64,000 bases of DNA from Helicoverpa zea (lineage: Eukaryota > Arthropoda > Insecta > Lepidoptera > Noctuidae). Below the pieces are notes generated by a model. That model saw only the letters and a program-made list of their open reading frames with translations, made no database searches and was not told the DNA's origin. The position numbers and the translations under genes are program-made. The stretch covers positions 2,480,001 to 2,544,000 of the forward strand of contig NC_061482.1 of the NCBI RefSeq assembly GCF_022581195.2. Reading direction: 5' to 3'. This document shows positions 56,452 to 64,000 of the stretch, piece by piece (position 1 is the stretch's first letter; each line of letters starts with the position of its first letter).

Positions 56452-57465
56452 GCCGGTGTTTAAAACTGAAACCCGATTCAGACCTGAGGTTCTGAATAGA
56501 AATTGGAGCAATCTGAAATTGTACTAAACTGTTTCATTTCTCCACATTAACAAAAAGAAAAGTAAGAAAATTGCTTTTAATACACGTTCAATGAGTTTGC
56601 TTAAAGTTTCGTATATAGGGCCTCTAATTAGATATATCAAATCTATTAGTTATGAAATGATTGGTTAACAGATATTTATGGAGTTAATTTTGTAAGCTGA
56701 CAGCCAGAACAGTATATTAATCGTTTATTTTTTATATAAAATTCTATAATTATGGAAATGCCGAGCGGAGTTTGTTCATTGCGCAAAATAACGAAAGTGA
56801 ACATTTTGTTTTTCAACATCGTTATTAATGATAGGCTTTACGGTTTTTTTAGTTTAACTGTCGCATGGGTTACATCATGGGGCAACTTGCTTGTGTATTA
56901 TATCACTCGCTCCAGAAGGAACTGTCGTTTCTGTGCGAACATTTATCTATGGCATAAGTAAAGGTAGTCCAACGCGTTTTTCGTGCAAATCCGCTAGCGA
57001 CACCCGCTCCATCGAGCCTGCTCTGATATTATATCACCAATAATTTCAAAACTAGGCCGATGGCCGTAGTATTTCATTGATAGCGCCCCGACACCGCGCG
57101 GTTAGCTATAGTCGTTGTACTTGACAACTTTATGCACAAAAGCTTGCACGGCTACTCTTAACTCTTGCCTCACTACGCACCCACCGCTATCACATAATAC
57201 ACACTCAATGTTAAGCGAATCTAAATAATATTAGGTGCCATGACACTCCGAGCATCAGCATAAGAAAAACATTGAACCTAAGTTAAGTTTAATCACTATT
57301 ATGCAACGAAAAGTAGGTGTTGTACGCATAAAGGGCAGTGTTGGTTTCGCAAATTACTGTAACTTGATACGGTTTTGTTGGAATACATAGTCGGAATATT
57401 TGGTGAACTTTGTTAACTTCAGTTACAATATGTTTTCGGGGACGTAAATTAGGGTTGTCACTGAC
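56452..57465. other. Unannotated DNA, possible intron of the following exon
   Basis: GC content rises towards 57000 but no exon is supported. A 69-codon frame at 56752-56961 has no domain signature. Confidence 0.35.
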
Positions 57466-57629
57466 CTGTTTCGTACTGAAGATCTGGAGGCGAGGGTGAG
57501 ATTCCGCTGGGGCAGCCTTGGGGGGGCTGAGGGCGCAGGAGTTGGGGGGGAGGGCGGGGAGGTTCGGGGCAGGCGGCCACCCGCCGCTACCGAGCCCGCG
57601 AGCAACACCACCAAGCACCATCTAAGCAT
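57466..57629 (-). CDS. Putative first coding exon of a secreted or membrane protein
   Basis: From the ATG at 57629 (G at -3, a fair start context) the minus strand encodes MLRWCLVVLLAGSVAAGGRL, a textbook signal peptide: Arg, a hydrophobic core LVVLLAG, and small residues for cleavage (AVA/AAG type). A Pro/Ser-rich stretch follows (PRTSPPSPPTPAPSAPPRLP), then QRNLTLASRSSVRN with one N-glycosylation sequon (NLT). The exon ends AAACAG|GTCAGT at 57466/57465, a good donor, leaving phase 2. It gives 54 codons plus AG. An upstream in-frame ATG at 57737 would bury the signal peptide, so I prefer 57629. The protein family is not recognised. No next exon was found to the left, which would imply a long first intron or a false call. 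Confidence 0.5.
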
Positions 57630-57870
57630 CACGATACTACGATACGCACGACACGCGCGGCTCACGCTTCGAGACGTACTGCCACTCACGCGCACGCAAC
57701 GACGTTCACTTTTGTTGTGCTCGTGGTGGGACCCCACTCCGATGAAAGTGGGCTTTCACTGCTGCCGCGGGAGTTTGCCACAGTGCGCTGAGCGTCCCAC
57801 AGCCCTCGACTGTTACAGTTGTATGCTCCTCGGGTTTTCCTGCTGGTTCGATAACTCATTCAGGGATGGT
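57630..57870 (-). promoter_or_regulatory. Possible promoter / 5' UTR of the signal-peptide exon
   Basis: The stretch is GC- and CpG-rich (CGTGTCGTGCGTATCG, CGTTGCGTGCGCGTGAGTGG on the minus strand) against AT-rich surroundings, as expected for a 5' UTR. No TATA box or exact start site could be chosen. No repeat match was noticed. Confidence 0.3.
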
Positions 57871-58625
57871 TAATTAAATAGGTCAGCAACAATCTTAGAT
57901 TTGGAAAAGAAACTAAAATAAAACCGACTACCTCCTACTTCAAAATTAGGAACAAATTCAAAATAATAGTTATGACGATATAAGGAGGAAAATATTGAAA
58001 TTATAAAAATAAAATTCGAGTTTAGTTTTGGTAACATTTAGTGAACCTATAAAATGGGATAAATCGATGTTACACTAATAAAATCATAGATAGTTATAGG
58101 TATTTTTATTTAAGTCATCTTTAGGTAGAGGATATCATAAAATTGAGTATTAAATTAGCTGCTGGACTTACGGCTAACGATCTAAAGGGGGTAGGCAAAG
58201 AAGCCCAACATCTCAAGGTACCCCCCAATATGAATTTATTTTACAGGCCGCATACTGGAACAGAGATGGGTATTAGTTACCTTTTTTGCTACTTATATTT
58301 TTTTATATCAATTCTTAACTGTTCCATATATGTAAGAAGAGATTAGATCAATTATTCCTGGAAGTAAATTACCTTGCACTATTTTCAAAATTAAAAAAAA
58401 ACCGCGCAAAATCAGAGTTTCTTCGACCGGTCTACGAAATATCGGCTTATGAACGGCCGACTAGCGACATCTCTCGGACAACTTAGTACCTAACAAGACA
58501 ATACTCGATTTTCATCAATAGCTGATGATACTGTCGGATTTGTAATGTTACTTGTGTGTAGGGTAGGTATATGCTGGGTTTAAAGATCTGATTCAGGAGG
58601 TTGTTCCATAAAAGGACCTGTCTAT
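57871..58625. other. Unannotated AT-rich DNA
   Basis: No feature is recognised here. Confidence 0.4.
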
Positions 58626-58856
58626 TATAGTTCGGCCATTCAGAGAATGCGTTCCTGACACGTCGCGATTGAACTGACGACGTAACTTTGCAATGGCGTT
58701 GCAGTTACGATAAAAATATTTTTGCTGGTTGTTTACCGTTTTAACAATTGAGGAGCATTAAAACAACATTATTATATCAATAATCAATGAATGTAGTTAC
58801 GTCGTCAGTTCAATCGCGACGTGTCAGGAACGCATTCTCTGAATGGCCGAACTATA
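58626..58856. mobile_element. 231-bp inverted-repeat element with 62-bp perfect arms
   Basis: TATAGTTCGGCCATTCAGAG, AATGCGTTCCTGACACGTCG, CGATTGAACTGACGACGTAA and CT form the left arm (58626-58687), exactly mirrored at 58795-58856. TA or TATA at the edges may be the target duplication (TA would suggest Tc1/mariner-type mobilisation). The perfect arms imply a recent insertion. Confidence 0.9.
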
Positions 58857-59694
58857 GGTACCGGAGGCTAAAGGTTTTTCACTCACAGGCTATGCATGTA
58901 GTTTTCATAATGCAACTTTACAGCACTTGCTGGAATGACGGGCTTTAAAAGTGGAACTGTACCGTACCTAATTAAAAATGTTAAACACATCTGGCCTGAG
59001 AAATAATACACACATCTGAATTGAGAACCTCCTTTTTGAGAAGTCTGTTAACAATCATCTTAGAAAGAAAAACTCTAAGCTCCTTTGATACGATTTTCTC
59101 TCTCCTTAATTTGTATGAGTACAGTAAAAAACATACCTACCTTGATTAGTGTTGTTGACTGTAATGCCAAATTAGAAACACAAATAAACATTGTTATGCA
59201 TTATGGCCTCAAGCTCGAGAGAGGCCGATATCCGACACTAAGGTGATCCACAATTAATATCATGATTATGCATTATGCTAATCAACTATTTAAAACTACA
59301 ACTTGCTATTTTTAATTCGTTTAAAAACAATTTCTTCCCTGTTTACACCTCAATATCTAGCGGATATTCGACCGTAAACAAAAGTGGTTTACACACGAAT
59401 GTTTGATTAATGTTTTAATTTTCTAAACACGTGGTTGTGTACACATGAAGGTCACTTACTTTGTGGTCCGGCCGGATGAAGCGAGGTGATAGACAAGCGA
59501 TTATGAGAAAGGCGACTTAGTAAGGACACCTGCTATCGAAGTAAATAGTAAGTTCTAGCTAGCGATATGTGATAATGTTACATACGTTAATTAGTTACTG
59601 TTTCATGTGGGTTTCTTGTGGGAAGAGGCTTTATATAGGTCAGTAAATAAGATGATGCACCTAGGTAGGTAACAGCTGTAGGAAGGTTACTCCT
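58857..59694. other. Unannotated AT-rich DNA
   Basis: No feature is recognised here. Confidence 0.4.
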
Positions 59695-60080
59695 GAGATG
59701 AGCAATAATGAGTATCGTCGTCTCCTTATGGCTTGCACACCAGGACGCGAGCCATGGTTCTGCGAAGCACTAAGCAGTCATTTCAGCGAAGAACGCACCG
59801 GAGCATTTGTGGCAGCGATCCTCTCATCCCAGCCGCCTAGAAGCGGCAGACACCACGGTCGCCGGGTCTCTGGAGATGTCTGTCGGCCACCATAGACGCG
59901 AGTCGGAGGGCAGTGAATTATGGTTGGTTCGTTATCAGTCCGTCTAGCTACCACAGGTCCATGTCGGCGAAGTGTCTAGTTCTACAAGCTCATCCAAATG
60001 CAGTTCAGATCTTGGAAAATAAAGGGCTCGAGAAGGAATAAACGTAGGTTTAGTTAGTAATAAACGTCTGACACTGGATC
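59695..60080 (+). repeat. GC-richer stretch, possible retroelement remnant
   Basis: A 65-codon frame (59698-59895) starts MSNNEYRRLLMACTPGREPW and ends in a Gly/Arg/His-rich run, with no domain recognised. The 3' part, GGAATAAACGTAGGTTTAGT and TAGTAATAAACGTCTGACAC, resembles 52296-52335. I read it as a decayed repeat rather than a gene. Confidence 0.35.
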
Positions 60081-60287
60081 ATGGTGCACCCACATTATTG
60101 TAAAATACCATGAGTGTTCACATACACTTACTGTTCTACGTATTGCTACGCATTTATTTCCAGGCGCTATCAGTTATAAGTTGCCAAATATTCTCAAATA
60201 AACGAACCACGGGGGAACTTATCACCCTTATGATCGATCTGTTCTATCGACCCGATTGGCTCTTACCTACATAGCCACGAGCTTTAA

Positions 60288-60445
60288 GGCCACGTTCAGA
60301 TGTCAAGCGCACAACGCGCATTTTGATAACGCGCGTTTACAACTACATACATTTTATAACGCCTAACTTGCATTAGCATGTACAGCCTGAATAAAATGTA
60401 TGTAGTTGTAAACGTGTGCTGTGCGCTTGTCATCTGAACGTAGCC
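60288..60445. mobile_element. 158-bp MITE
   Basis: GGCCACGTTCAGATGTCAAG and CGCACA at the left match, inverted, CTTGTCATCTGAACGTAGCC at the right. Further inside, GTTTACAACTACATACATTT is mirrored by AAATGTATGTAGTTGTAAAC. The left arm has extra ACGCGCATTTTGATAACGCG sequence. The target duplication is unclear (TAA / TAT). Confidence 0.8.
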
Positions 60446-60479
60446 TATGTAACAATTTTACCACCATCGAGTATAGTCG

Positions 60480-60610
60480 GACAGGACTTATGCTGTTCCT
60501 TATAGTTTATGTCCTTATAGTTTATGTACCTATTCAAGTACTTGAGACTCATCTAAATCGGTTCAGCCGTTTTTCGTGAAGGTGTAACAAGACGAGTGAG
60601 TTAAGAAAGA
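60480..60610 (+). repeat. T1-type repeat fragment
   Basis: CTCATCTAAATCGGTTCAGC, CGTTTTTCGTGAAGGTGTAA and CAAGACGAGTGAG fit the T1 layout. ATAGTTTATGT(A/C)C is tandemly repeated near 60500-60530. Confidence 0.45.
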
Positions 60611-60659
60611 CAAACCATTCAATTAACAACTGTCTCAAACTCGAAAAAAACCTAATTTC

Positions 60660-60852
60660 TGTACTGAAATATAATGAGGAAACATATTTTGTTTGTTTGT
60701 ATCCTGAAGGCTCCGAAACTCCTGAACCGATTTGAATTTTGTCACTATTGGAAAGCTGCACTATTCCCAAGTAATATAAGCTATATTTTATCCGGGTACG
60801 GGAAGAAATTGACCCGGAATGCGGATGAAGCAGATCGAAAACAGCTGTATAA
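60660..60852 (+). mobile_element. Helitron-like H1 copy
   Basis: GTACTGAAATATAATGAGGA, AAGGCTCCGAAACTCCTGAA, CCGATTTGAATTTTGTCACT, GAAAGCTGCACTATTCCCAA and TATTTTATCCGGGTACGGGA are in H1 order. The end is decayed (GAATGCGGATGAAGCAG). It lies just beyond the peroxiredoxin poly(A) signal. Confidence 0.7.
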
Positions 60853-60884
60853 ATAAAGTTACAAAAATCAAAAACAATGTTCAA

Positions 60885-61023
60885 TCATATTGAAACAAAC
60901 CTTTATTAAACTTTCAACAGACTTTACATAATATGTGCACATAAGATAATTTCTAAGTAGGAATAACAATGCGAGATAGATATAATATCACTGTGTATAT
61001 AGCCCTTAGTGCTAAGTAGTTTG
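60885..61023 (-). other. 3' UTR of the peroxiredoxin gene (right part certain, end inferred)
   Basis: The interval runs from the base after the TAG stop down to about 18 bases past the AATAAA signal. It has no open frame and no repeat. The exact cleavage site is inferred, not visible. Confidence 0.6.
60902..60907 (-). terminator. Poly(A) signal AATAAA
   Basis: TTTATT on the plus strand reads AATAAA on the minus strand, 117 bases after the peroxiredoxin stop codon. Confidence 0.7.
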
Positions 61024-61158
61024 CTAGACTTTTGGGCACTTGGTCTTCCTGAGATAGTTCTTGCCAGAAGGCACGGGGACCGCGACTACTCCGTTGGGGA
61101 ACACTTTGGGGATCTGGTCTTCGGGCACAGTTGGCAGTACCATGCAGTCGTCTCCCAT
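61024..61158 (-). CDS. Prdx6: 1-Cys peroxiredoxin (Prdx6 type), last coding exon
   Basis: After the acceptor CAATTACAG| the exon encodes 44 residues and a TAG stop, starting MGDDCMVLPTVPEDQIPKVF and ending SGKNYLRKTKCPKV. This is the C-terminal dimerisation/extension domain typical of Prdx6-class enzymes, which reduce H2O2 and lipid hydroperoxides in the cytosol using one peroxidatic Cys and outside thiols such as glutathione. The exon joins in phase 0 to the exon at 62105 (...VATPVDWK|MGDD...). The Met at its start is internal, not a translation start. One Cys lies four residues from the C-terminus. Identity is strong from the VATPVDWK/GD-x-x-MVLPT junction. Confidence 0.93.
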   Translation of the reverse strand: MGDDCMVLPTVPEDQIPKVFPNGVVAVPVPSGKNYLRKTKCPKV

Positions 61159-62104
61159 CTGTAATTGTTGAAGATTAAATTATACATTATTTCATGAAAT
61201 TATTAAAAGTGAGATATTATACTCATAGTAGTGGGCTTAAACTGAGTGGAGCAGAACAAGTGTGTGAATTATCATCTGCCTACCCTTTTCCCAGCTATGT
61301 TGGGGACGGCTTCCAGTCTAACCGAATGTAGCAGAGTACCAGTGTTTTACATGGAGCGACTGCTTATCTGACCACCTCAACTTGGTTAAGAGGGTAACCG
61401 GGTACGCCTTGGTAAAACTGGTTGTCAAACTTTCTGGATTCTGATTTCCCGTAATGACTGCCAAAAGGCCAATTGACAGCCGGGACCACCAATTTGCCTT
61501 CGTGCCTTCCGAAACACGAACTCGTCATGACCAGATAGTCACCAACCAAAAGACCGACCGACCGTGCCACTGTGCAGTTGTTGCTTAGCCACGGGTCTTT
61601 CAAAGCCTAAATTATATTTAATTTAATTATTGAAAAATATTACCCTCAGTGTAGTGGGCATAAACTGATTGGAGCTAAATAAGTATGTCTAGATCTTAAT
61701 GATTTTAAAGGGATAAATTATATAAAGAAACTTTAATATATGAAAACCGTATTACAATCCATTTAGTTATTTGTGACTTAATCGACAGGATTTTTTGTAC
61801 GGTTTTCGTCAACAAACTTTGTCCCCTGAAACCATTTACGTTCTGCACATGCACGTTTTGTTCGAATTTACATTTGAGTACCATGAAGCAGAGGACAAAA
61901 GGTAGAATATTATTTTGCGTTATAAGCAACATTCGATATAATTTTATAGATATTGTATACCTATGATTCGCCCGAGTTGCCAAATGTCACGAAAATAGTT
62001 TTTTTCTATTCTTATCATACTTACAGATAAAATATTTAAACAGTGTTTATTTGTACAATATTTATGCAGCTTAACATATGCATAGATAAAATAAGATAAC
62101 GCAC
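61159..62104 (-). other. Peroxiredoxin intron (946 bp)
   Basis: Minus-strand donor AAG|GTGCGT at 62105/62104 and acceptor TTACAG| at 61159. It contains a SINE-A-related copy (61270-61594) and otherwise AT-rich sequence. The minus-strand frames inside (61364-61603, 61705-61983) are not exons. Confidence 0.85.
61270..61594 (-). mobile_element. SINE-A-related element, long variant, in the peroxiredoxin intron
   Basis: Tail blocks ATCATCTGCC, GCTATGTTGGGGACGGCTTC and ACTGCTTATCTGACCACCTC are those of SINE-A. Beyond the shared GACAGCCGGGACCACC part, however, it continues with TTCCGAAACACGAACTCGTC, GACCAGATAGTCACCAACC and GTGCAGTTGTTGCTTAGCCA instead of the SINE-A tRNA-like head. It may be the 3' region of the partner LINE or another SINE with the same tail. 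Confidence 0.75.
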
Positions 62105-62177
62105 CTTCCAGTCCACAGGGGTGGCCACTTTGGCTGTATCAGTCAGCTGCAAGGAATCTAACACGCGCAGAATCTCA
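62105..62177 (-). CDS. Prdx6: 1-Cys peroxiredoxin (Prdx6 type), penultimate coding exon
   Basis: The 73-base exon starts after TTTCAG| with T, which completes GA|T (Asp) from the upstream exon, and then encodes EILRVLDSLQLTDTAKVATP followed by VDWK. EILR-x-x-DSLQLT is the conserved helix after the NFD motif of the peroxiredoxin fold, and VATPVDWK opens the C-terminal domain characteristic of the 1-Cys class. Donor: AAG|GTGCGT. Reading frame and both splice sites agree with its two neighbours, so the structure is secure. Confidence 0.93.
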
Positions 62178-62274
62178 CTGAAATGCGAAAACAGAAAACA
62201 TTAGCTCCGATTTTCACTGCTTTTTAAAAATAAAGAAGACATTGTTATTCAATATTGCATTTTTTAAATATATG

Positions 62275-62560
62275 ATCTGCCTTTTACTACGTTAGGGTTG
62301 GCTTCCAGATGCAGCTGAATTATGAGTGTTTTGCATGCAGCGACTGCCTATCTCACCTCCAGTAACATGGGCAACACAATAACCCTGGACTGAATTGGGA
62401 GTCCAACTCTCTGGCTTCTAAAGATACGATATAAATAAAAATACAAATGGCAACCAGGATCCGTTTTATCGAGCCTTTCAAACCACGAAGGTATTCATCA
62501 TGACAAGATGGTCACCCACCCATCCGCGGACCGACCAGGCGTCGCTTGACCTTAAGATCG
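62275..62560 (-). mobile_element. SINE-A-related element, decayed, long variant
   Basis: GATCTGCCTTTTACTACGTT, AGGGTTGGCTTCCAGATGCA, CAGCGACTGCCTATCTCACC and later AACCACGAAGGTATTCATCA and AAGATGGTCACCCACCCATC follow the same order as the copy at 61270-61594, with more damage. Confidence 0.65.
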
Positions 62561-63328
62561 ATCAACACGTGCGACTTTTAGCTACAAATTCCTCAAGCAT
62601 GATCTGTTTTTCCTTAAATTAATTCATTATACCGATAACAAACCGTTAACATGACGAAAGAGCATTAACAAAAACTACTGTGTATCAATATTAGCTCAGA
62701 TGTTTATATTATTCAATTCGCGTATCATATCTTCCAAAGTCGACTCGTCGCGTCGTCAAGCGACTACTTTTGTAAACTAATTCCATTCTTATTGGCGGAC
62801 AATGCGATAAACGACAGTCGCTCTCAAGGATAAATATTATCAGAACTGCATGATAACACGACGCTCGGATGACAGAGATGTAACAATGGATGAGTTAACT
62901 CAGGCTCTGAGATGCAGTTCTTTAAATAGGTACAAGATGCAGGATGCTTTATTATGAATTAATGCAATTGCCAATTGCTTATGTATTGAATGAGAACTGT
63001 ATATTTTTTTGAAGAAATATGTAGATCGACAGTGTGCTTATGCGAATAAAAAAGCACCAACATGTGATTATGTAGGTATGCTCCAAGGAAAATGCTTCAA
63101 TTTATTGAAAGTATAAATTCTCTGCTCTGCTGGCTCTGGTTTATAACTTTATAAGGTAAAAAAATAATAATGTTCAAGTCATCTTGAAAATGTTAACTGA
63201 TTTTACTCAAGTCACATTTGGAGCTAGTATTCGAAACTTCACATGGTGAGATGATTCATTACTTCTATATTGCAGACTAAATGATGTAAGAATGACGAAA
63301 TAATTTTCTAAGTTCCATAATTATGGTG

Positions 63329-63513
63329 ACACAGGTGTACTTTTTATTCCTTCACTCTCATAGCCAGATGTGTCTCCAATTTGACACAACCGGAGAGATC
63401 AGACAGGACCAACATTTACTTTGCATTATGAAATAATTTGGACTCTGTAATGGAGCCCCAGATATTCCGTGCACTGCAGTCATGCTAAGTGACTACTAGG
63501 CCAATAAGGCAGT
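63329..63513 (-). mobile_element. SINE-C copy, decayed, inside a peroxiredoxin intron
   Basis: ACACAGGTGTACTTTTTATT, CCTTCACTCTCATAGCCAGA, ACAACCGGAGAGATCAGACA, GGACCAACATTTACTTTGCA and the end CTAGGCCAATAAGGCAGT mirror the SINE-C at 26529-26902, from its middle to the tRNA-like head. Part of the body is deleted. Confidence 0.72.
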
Positions 63514-63570
63514 AACAACCCATCATAAAAATAAAATGCTTATAATCTATAGTAAACATTTTAAACTCAC

Positions 63571-63772
63571 TCAAAGTTTCTGCCTGTAGTAGCTGGGTAG
63601 AGGAAAGACAATCTAAACTTCTTCAGAGGATCAATGATGAACAGGGCTCGGGCGGTGAGCGGCATGCCAGCAGTATCCAGTTCATCTTTATCCACCATGT
63701 TCAGCTTCAAAGCAATCTCGCGGTTCTTGTCCTCGATGATTGGGTAGGGGAATTTCTCATCTTCATTGACAC
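63571..63772 (-). CDS. Prdx6: 1-Cys peroxiredoxin (Prdx6 type), internal exon with active-site Arg
   Basis: After TTTCCAG| two bases (GT) finish a split codon, then 66 codons run VNEDEKFPYPIIEDKNREIA ... PLTARALFIIDPLKKFRLSF, LYPATTGRNF, and GA is left for the next exon. FPYPIIED and LYPATTGRNFD are hallmark Prdx6-class segments. The Arg of PLTAR (codon at 63648-63650) corresponds by eye to Arg132 of human PRDX6, part of the peroxidase active site. The exon(s) with the PVCTTE-type peroxidatic Cys, the His and the lipase-type GDSWG region must lie beyond 64000, so activity cannot be judged here. At the position of human Asp140 (phospholipase site) this protein appears to have Leu, with an Asp two residues earlier. 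Confidence 0.95.
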
Positions 63773-63888
63773 CTGGAAACCAATTGTGTTTTTGTTGGTC
63801 AAGCAAACCATATGAGAACTTTTGACAACCGCAAGTTGAGCAGTCTGGGCAGTCTAAGTTATTTGCATGTCTGTATGTATTTCTTAGT

Positions 63889-64000
63889 CACCAATAGCTG
63901 AGTATAGGAGAAGGAAAACATCTTAACGAAACCTGCACTTTCACCAATGCCTCGAGGCAAAGTTGTAGCACTTGTTTCTATATGAGAAAAGGCCTGTGTC
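63889..64000 (+). mobile_element. SINE tail B fragment at the window edge
   Basis: CACCAATAGCTGAGTATAGG, AGAAGGAAAACATCTTAACG, AAACCTGCACTTTCACCAAT, GCCTCGAGGCAAAGTTG and GAAAAGGCCTGTGTC match tail B of the element at 48860. The copy is cut by the window end. It lies in the intron upstream of the exon at 63571. Confidence 0.65.

Larger units (their letters stand above)
62178..63570 (-). other. Peroxiredoxin intron (1393 bp)
   Basis: Donor TTTGA|GTGAGT at 63571/63570, acceptor TTTCAG| at 62178. It contains decayed SINE copies at 62275-62560 and 63329-63513. No additional exon is needed by the protein. Confidence 0.85.

Noticed and set aside
57496..57873. 125-codon plus-strand frame and 110-codon minus-strand frame (57289-57621)
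   Set aside because: Both are in other frames of the signal-peptide exon and are Gly/Arg/Pro-rich by base composition. Only the minus-strand frame starting at 57629 combines a signal peptide with a splice donor.
59698..59895. 65-codon frame as a small gene
   Set aside because: The flanks resemble a decayed repeat, the C-terminal part is compositionally biased, and no family is recognised.
1..64000. Bacterial-type operons, phage or endogenous viral genes
   Set aside because: No ribosome-binding sites with tightly packed frames, and no capsid, polymerase or integrase motifs were seen on either strand; only LINE protein tails were found.

Overview
This window looks like nuclear DNA from a moth or butterfly (Lepidoptera, plausibly a noctuid-type moth; the family-level guess is weak). 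Four things point that way. The DNA is AT-rich with almost no long reading frames. It has split genes with GT-AG introns. It has tRNA-headed SINEs with (ATC/TGA)n tails. It also carries interspersed repeats I associate with lepidopteran genomes: Helitron-like copies ending in a GGGACGCGGGTGAAACCGCG / CTAGT block, repeats ending in GCACTTGGCCGGTTTTT, and RTE-type LINE tails ending QQWTSYG followed by (GAT)n. There is no operon structure, no CRISPR array and no recognisable viral gene.

Only one gene is recognised with confidence. The last three coding exons of a 1-Cys peroxiredoxin (Prdx6 type) lie on the minus strand at 63571-63772, 62105-62177 and 61024-61158. They join in frame and have a poly(A) signal at 60902-60907. 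The exon(s) with the peroxidatic cysteine lie beyond the right edge. A second minus-strand candidate is a first coding exon with a classical signal peptide (57466-57629, donor CAG|GTCAGT). If real, most of the DNA to its left could be its first intron, but no downstream exon was found. A weak third candidate is a GNAT-acetyltransferase-like terminal segment at 35328-35561 (+).

The rest is intergenic or intronic DNA filled with mobile elements. Labels used below: SINE-A (tRNA-like head, tail containing CAACATAGTTGGG) has many copies, of which 8389-8771 is full length with a perfect 14-bp target duplication. SINE-A/B (48860-49147) has the SINE-A head but a different 3' tail. SINE-C is a second tRNA-headed family (26529-26902). 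Three RTE-like LINE tails are at 5694-5772, 9684-9836 and about 33755-33942, and another LINE C-terminus is at 4647-4769 (-). M1 is a multi-copy inverted-repeat family carrying CGGCCGACTAAAAGTTTG-type ends, with about nine copies. H1 is the Helitron-like family. GP is the repeat running from GGTTCCGTAGCC to CTTGGCCGG. T1 is the repeat carrying TTTTGCGTGAAAGAG. Individual inverted-repeat transposons include four Harbinger-like MITEs with 3-bp TTA/TAA duplications (11964-12395, 30754-30995, 36917-37103, 50345-50473), a 586-bp fold-back element (6300-6885), a 231-bp element with 62-bp perfect arms (58626-58856), and a roughly 984-bp element with a GC-rich core (43551-44534).

Layout: 1-11 kb holds LINE/SINE tails and the fold-back; 11-15 kb MITEs, some very GC-rich; 15-28 kb a dense mix of GP, M1, H1 and SINE copies; 28-40 kb sparse, with MITEs, a GP element and the GNAT-like segment; 40-50 kb the 984-bp element, M1 and SINEs; 50-57 kb nearly bare; 57-58 kb the signal-peptide exon; 58-60.6 kb MITEs; 60.9-64 kb the peroxiredoxin gene with SINEs in its introns. 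All family assignments were made by eye, without database searches.
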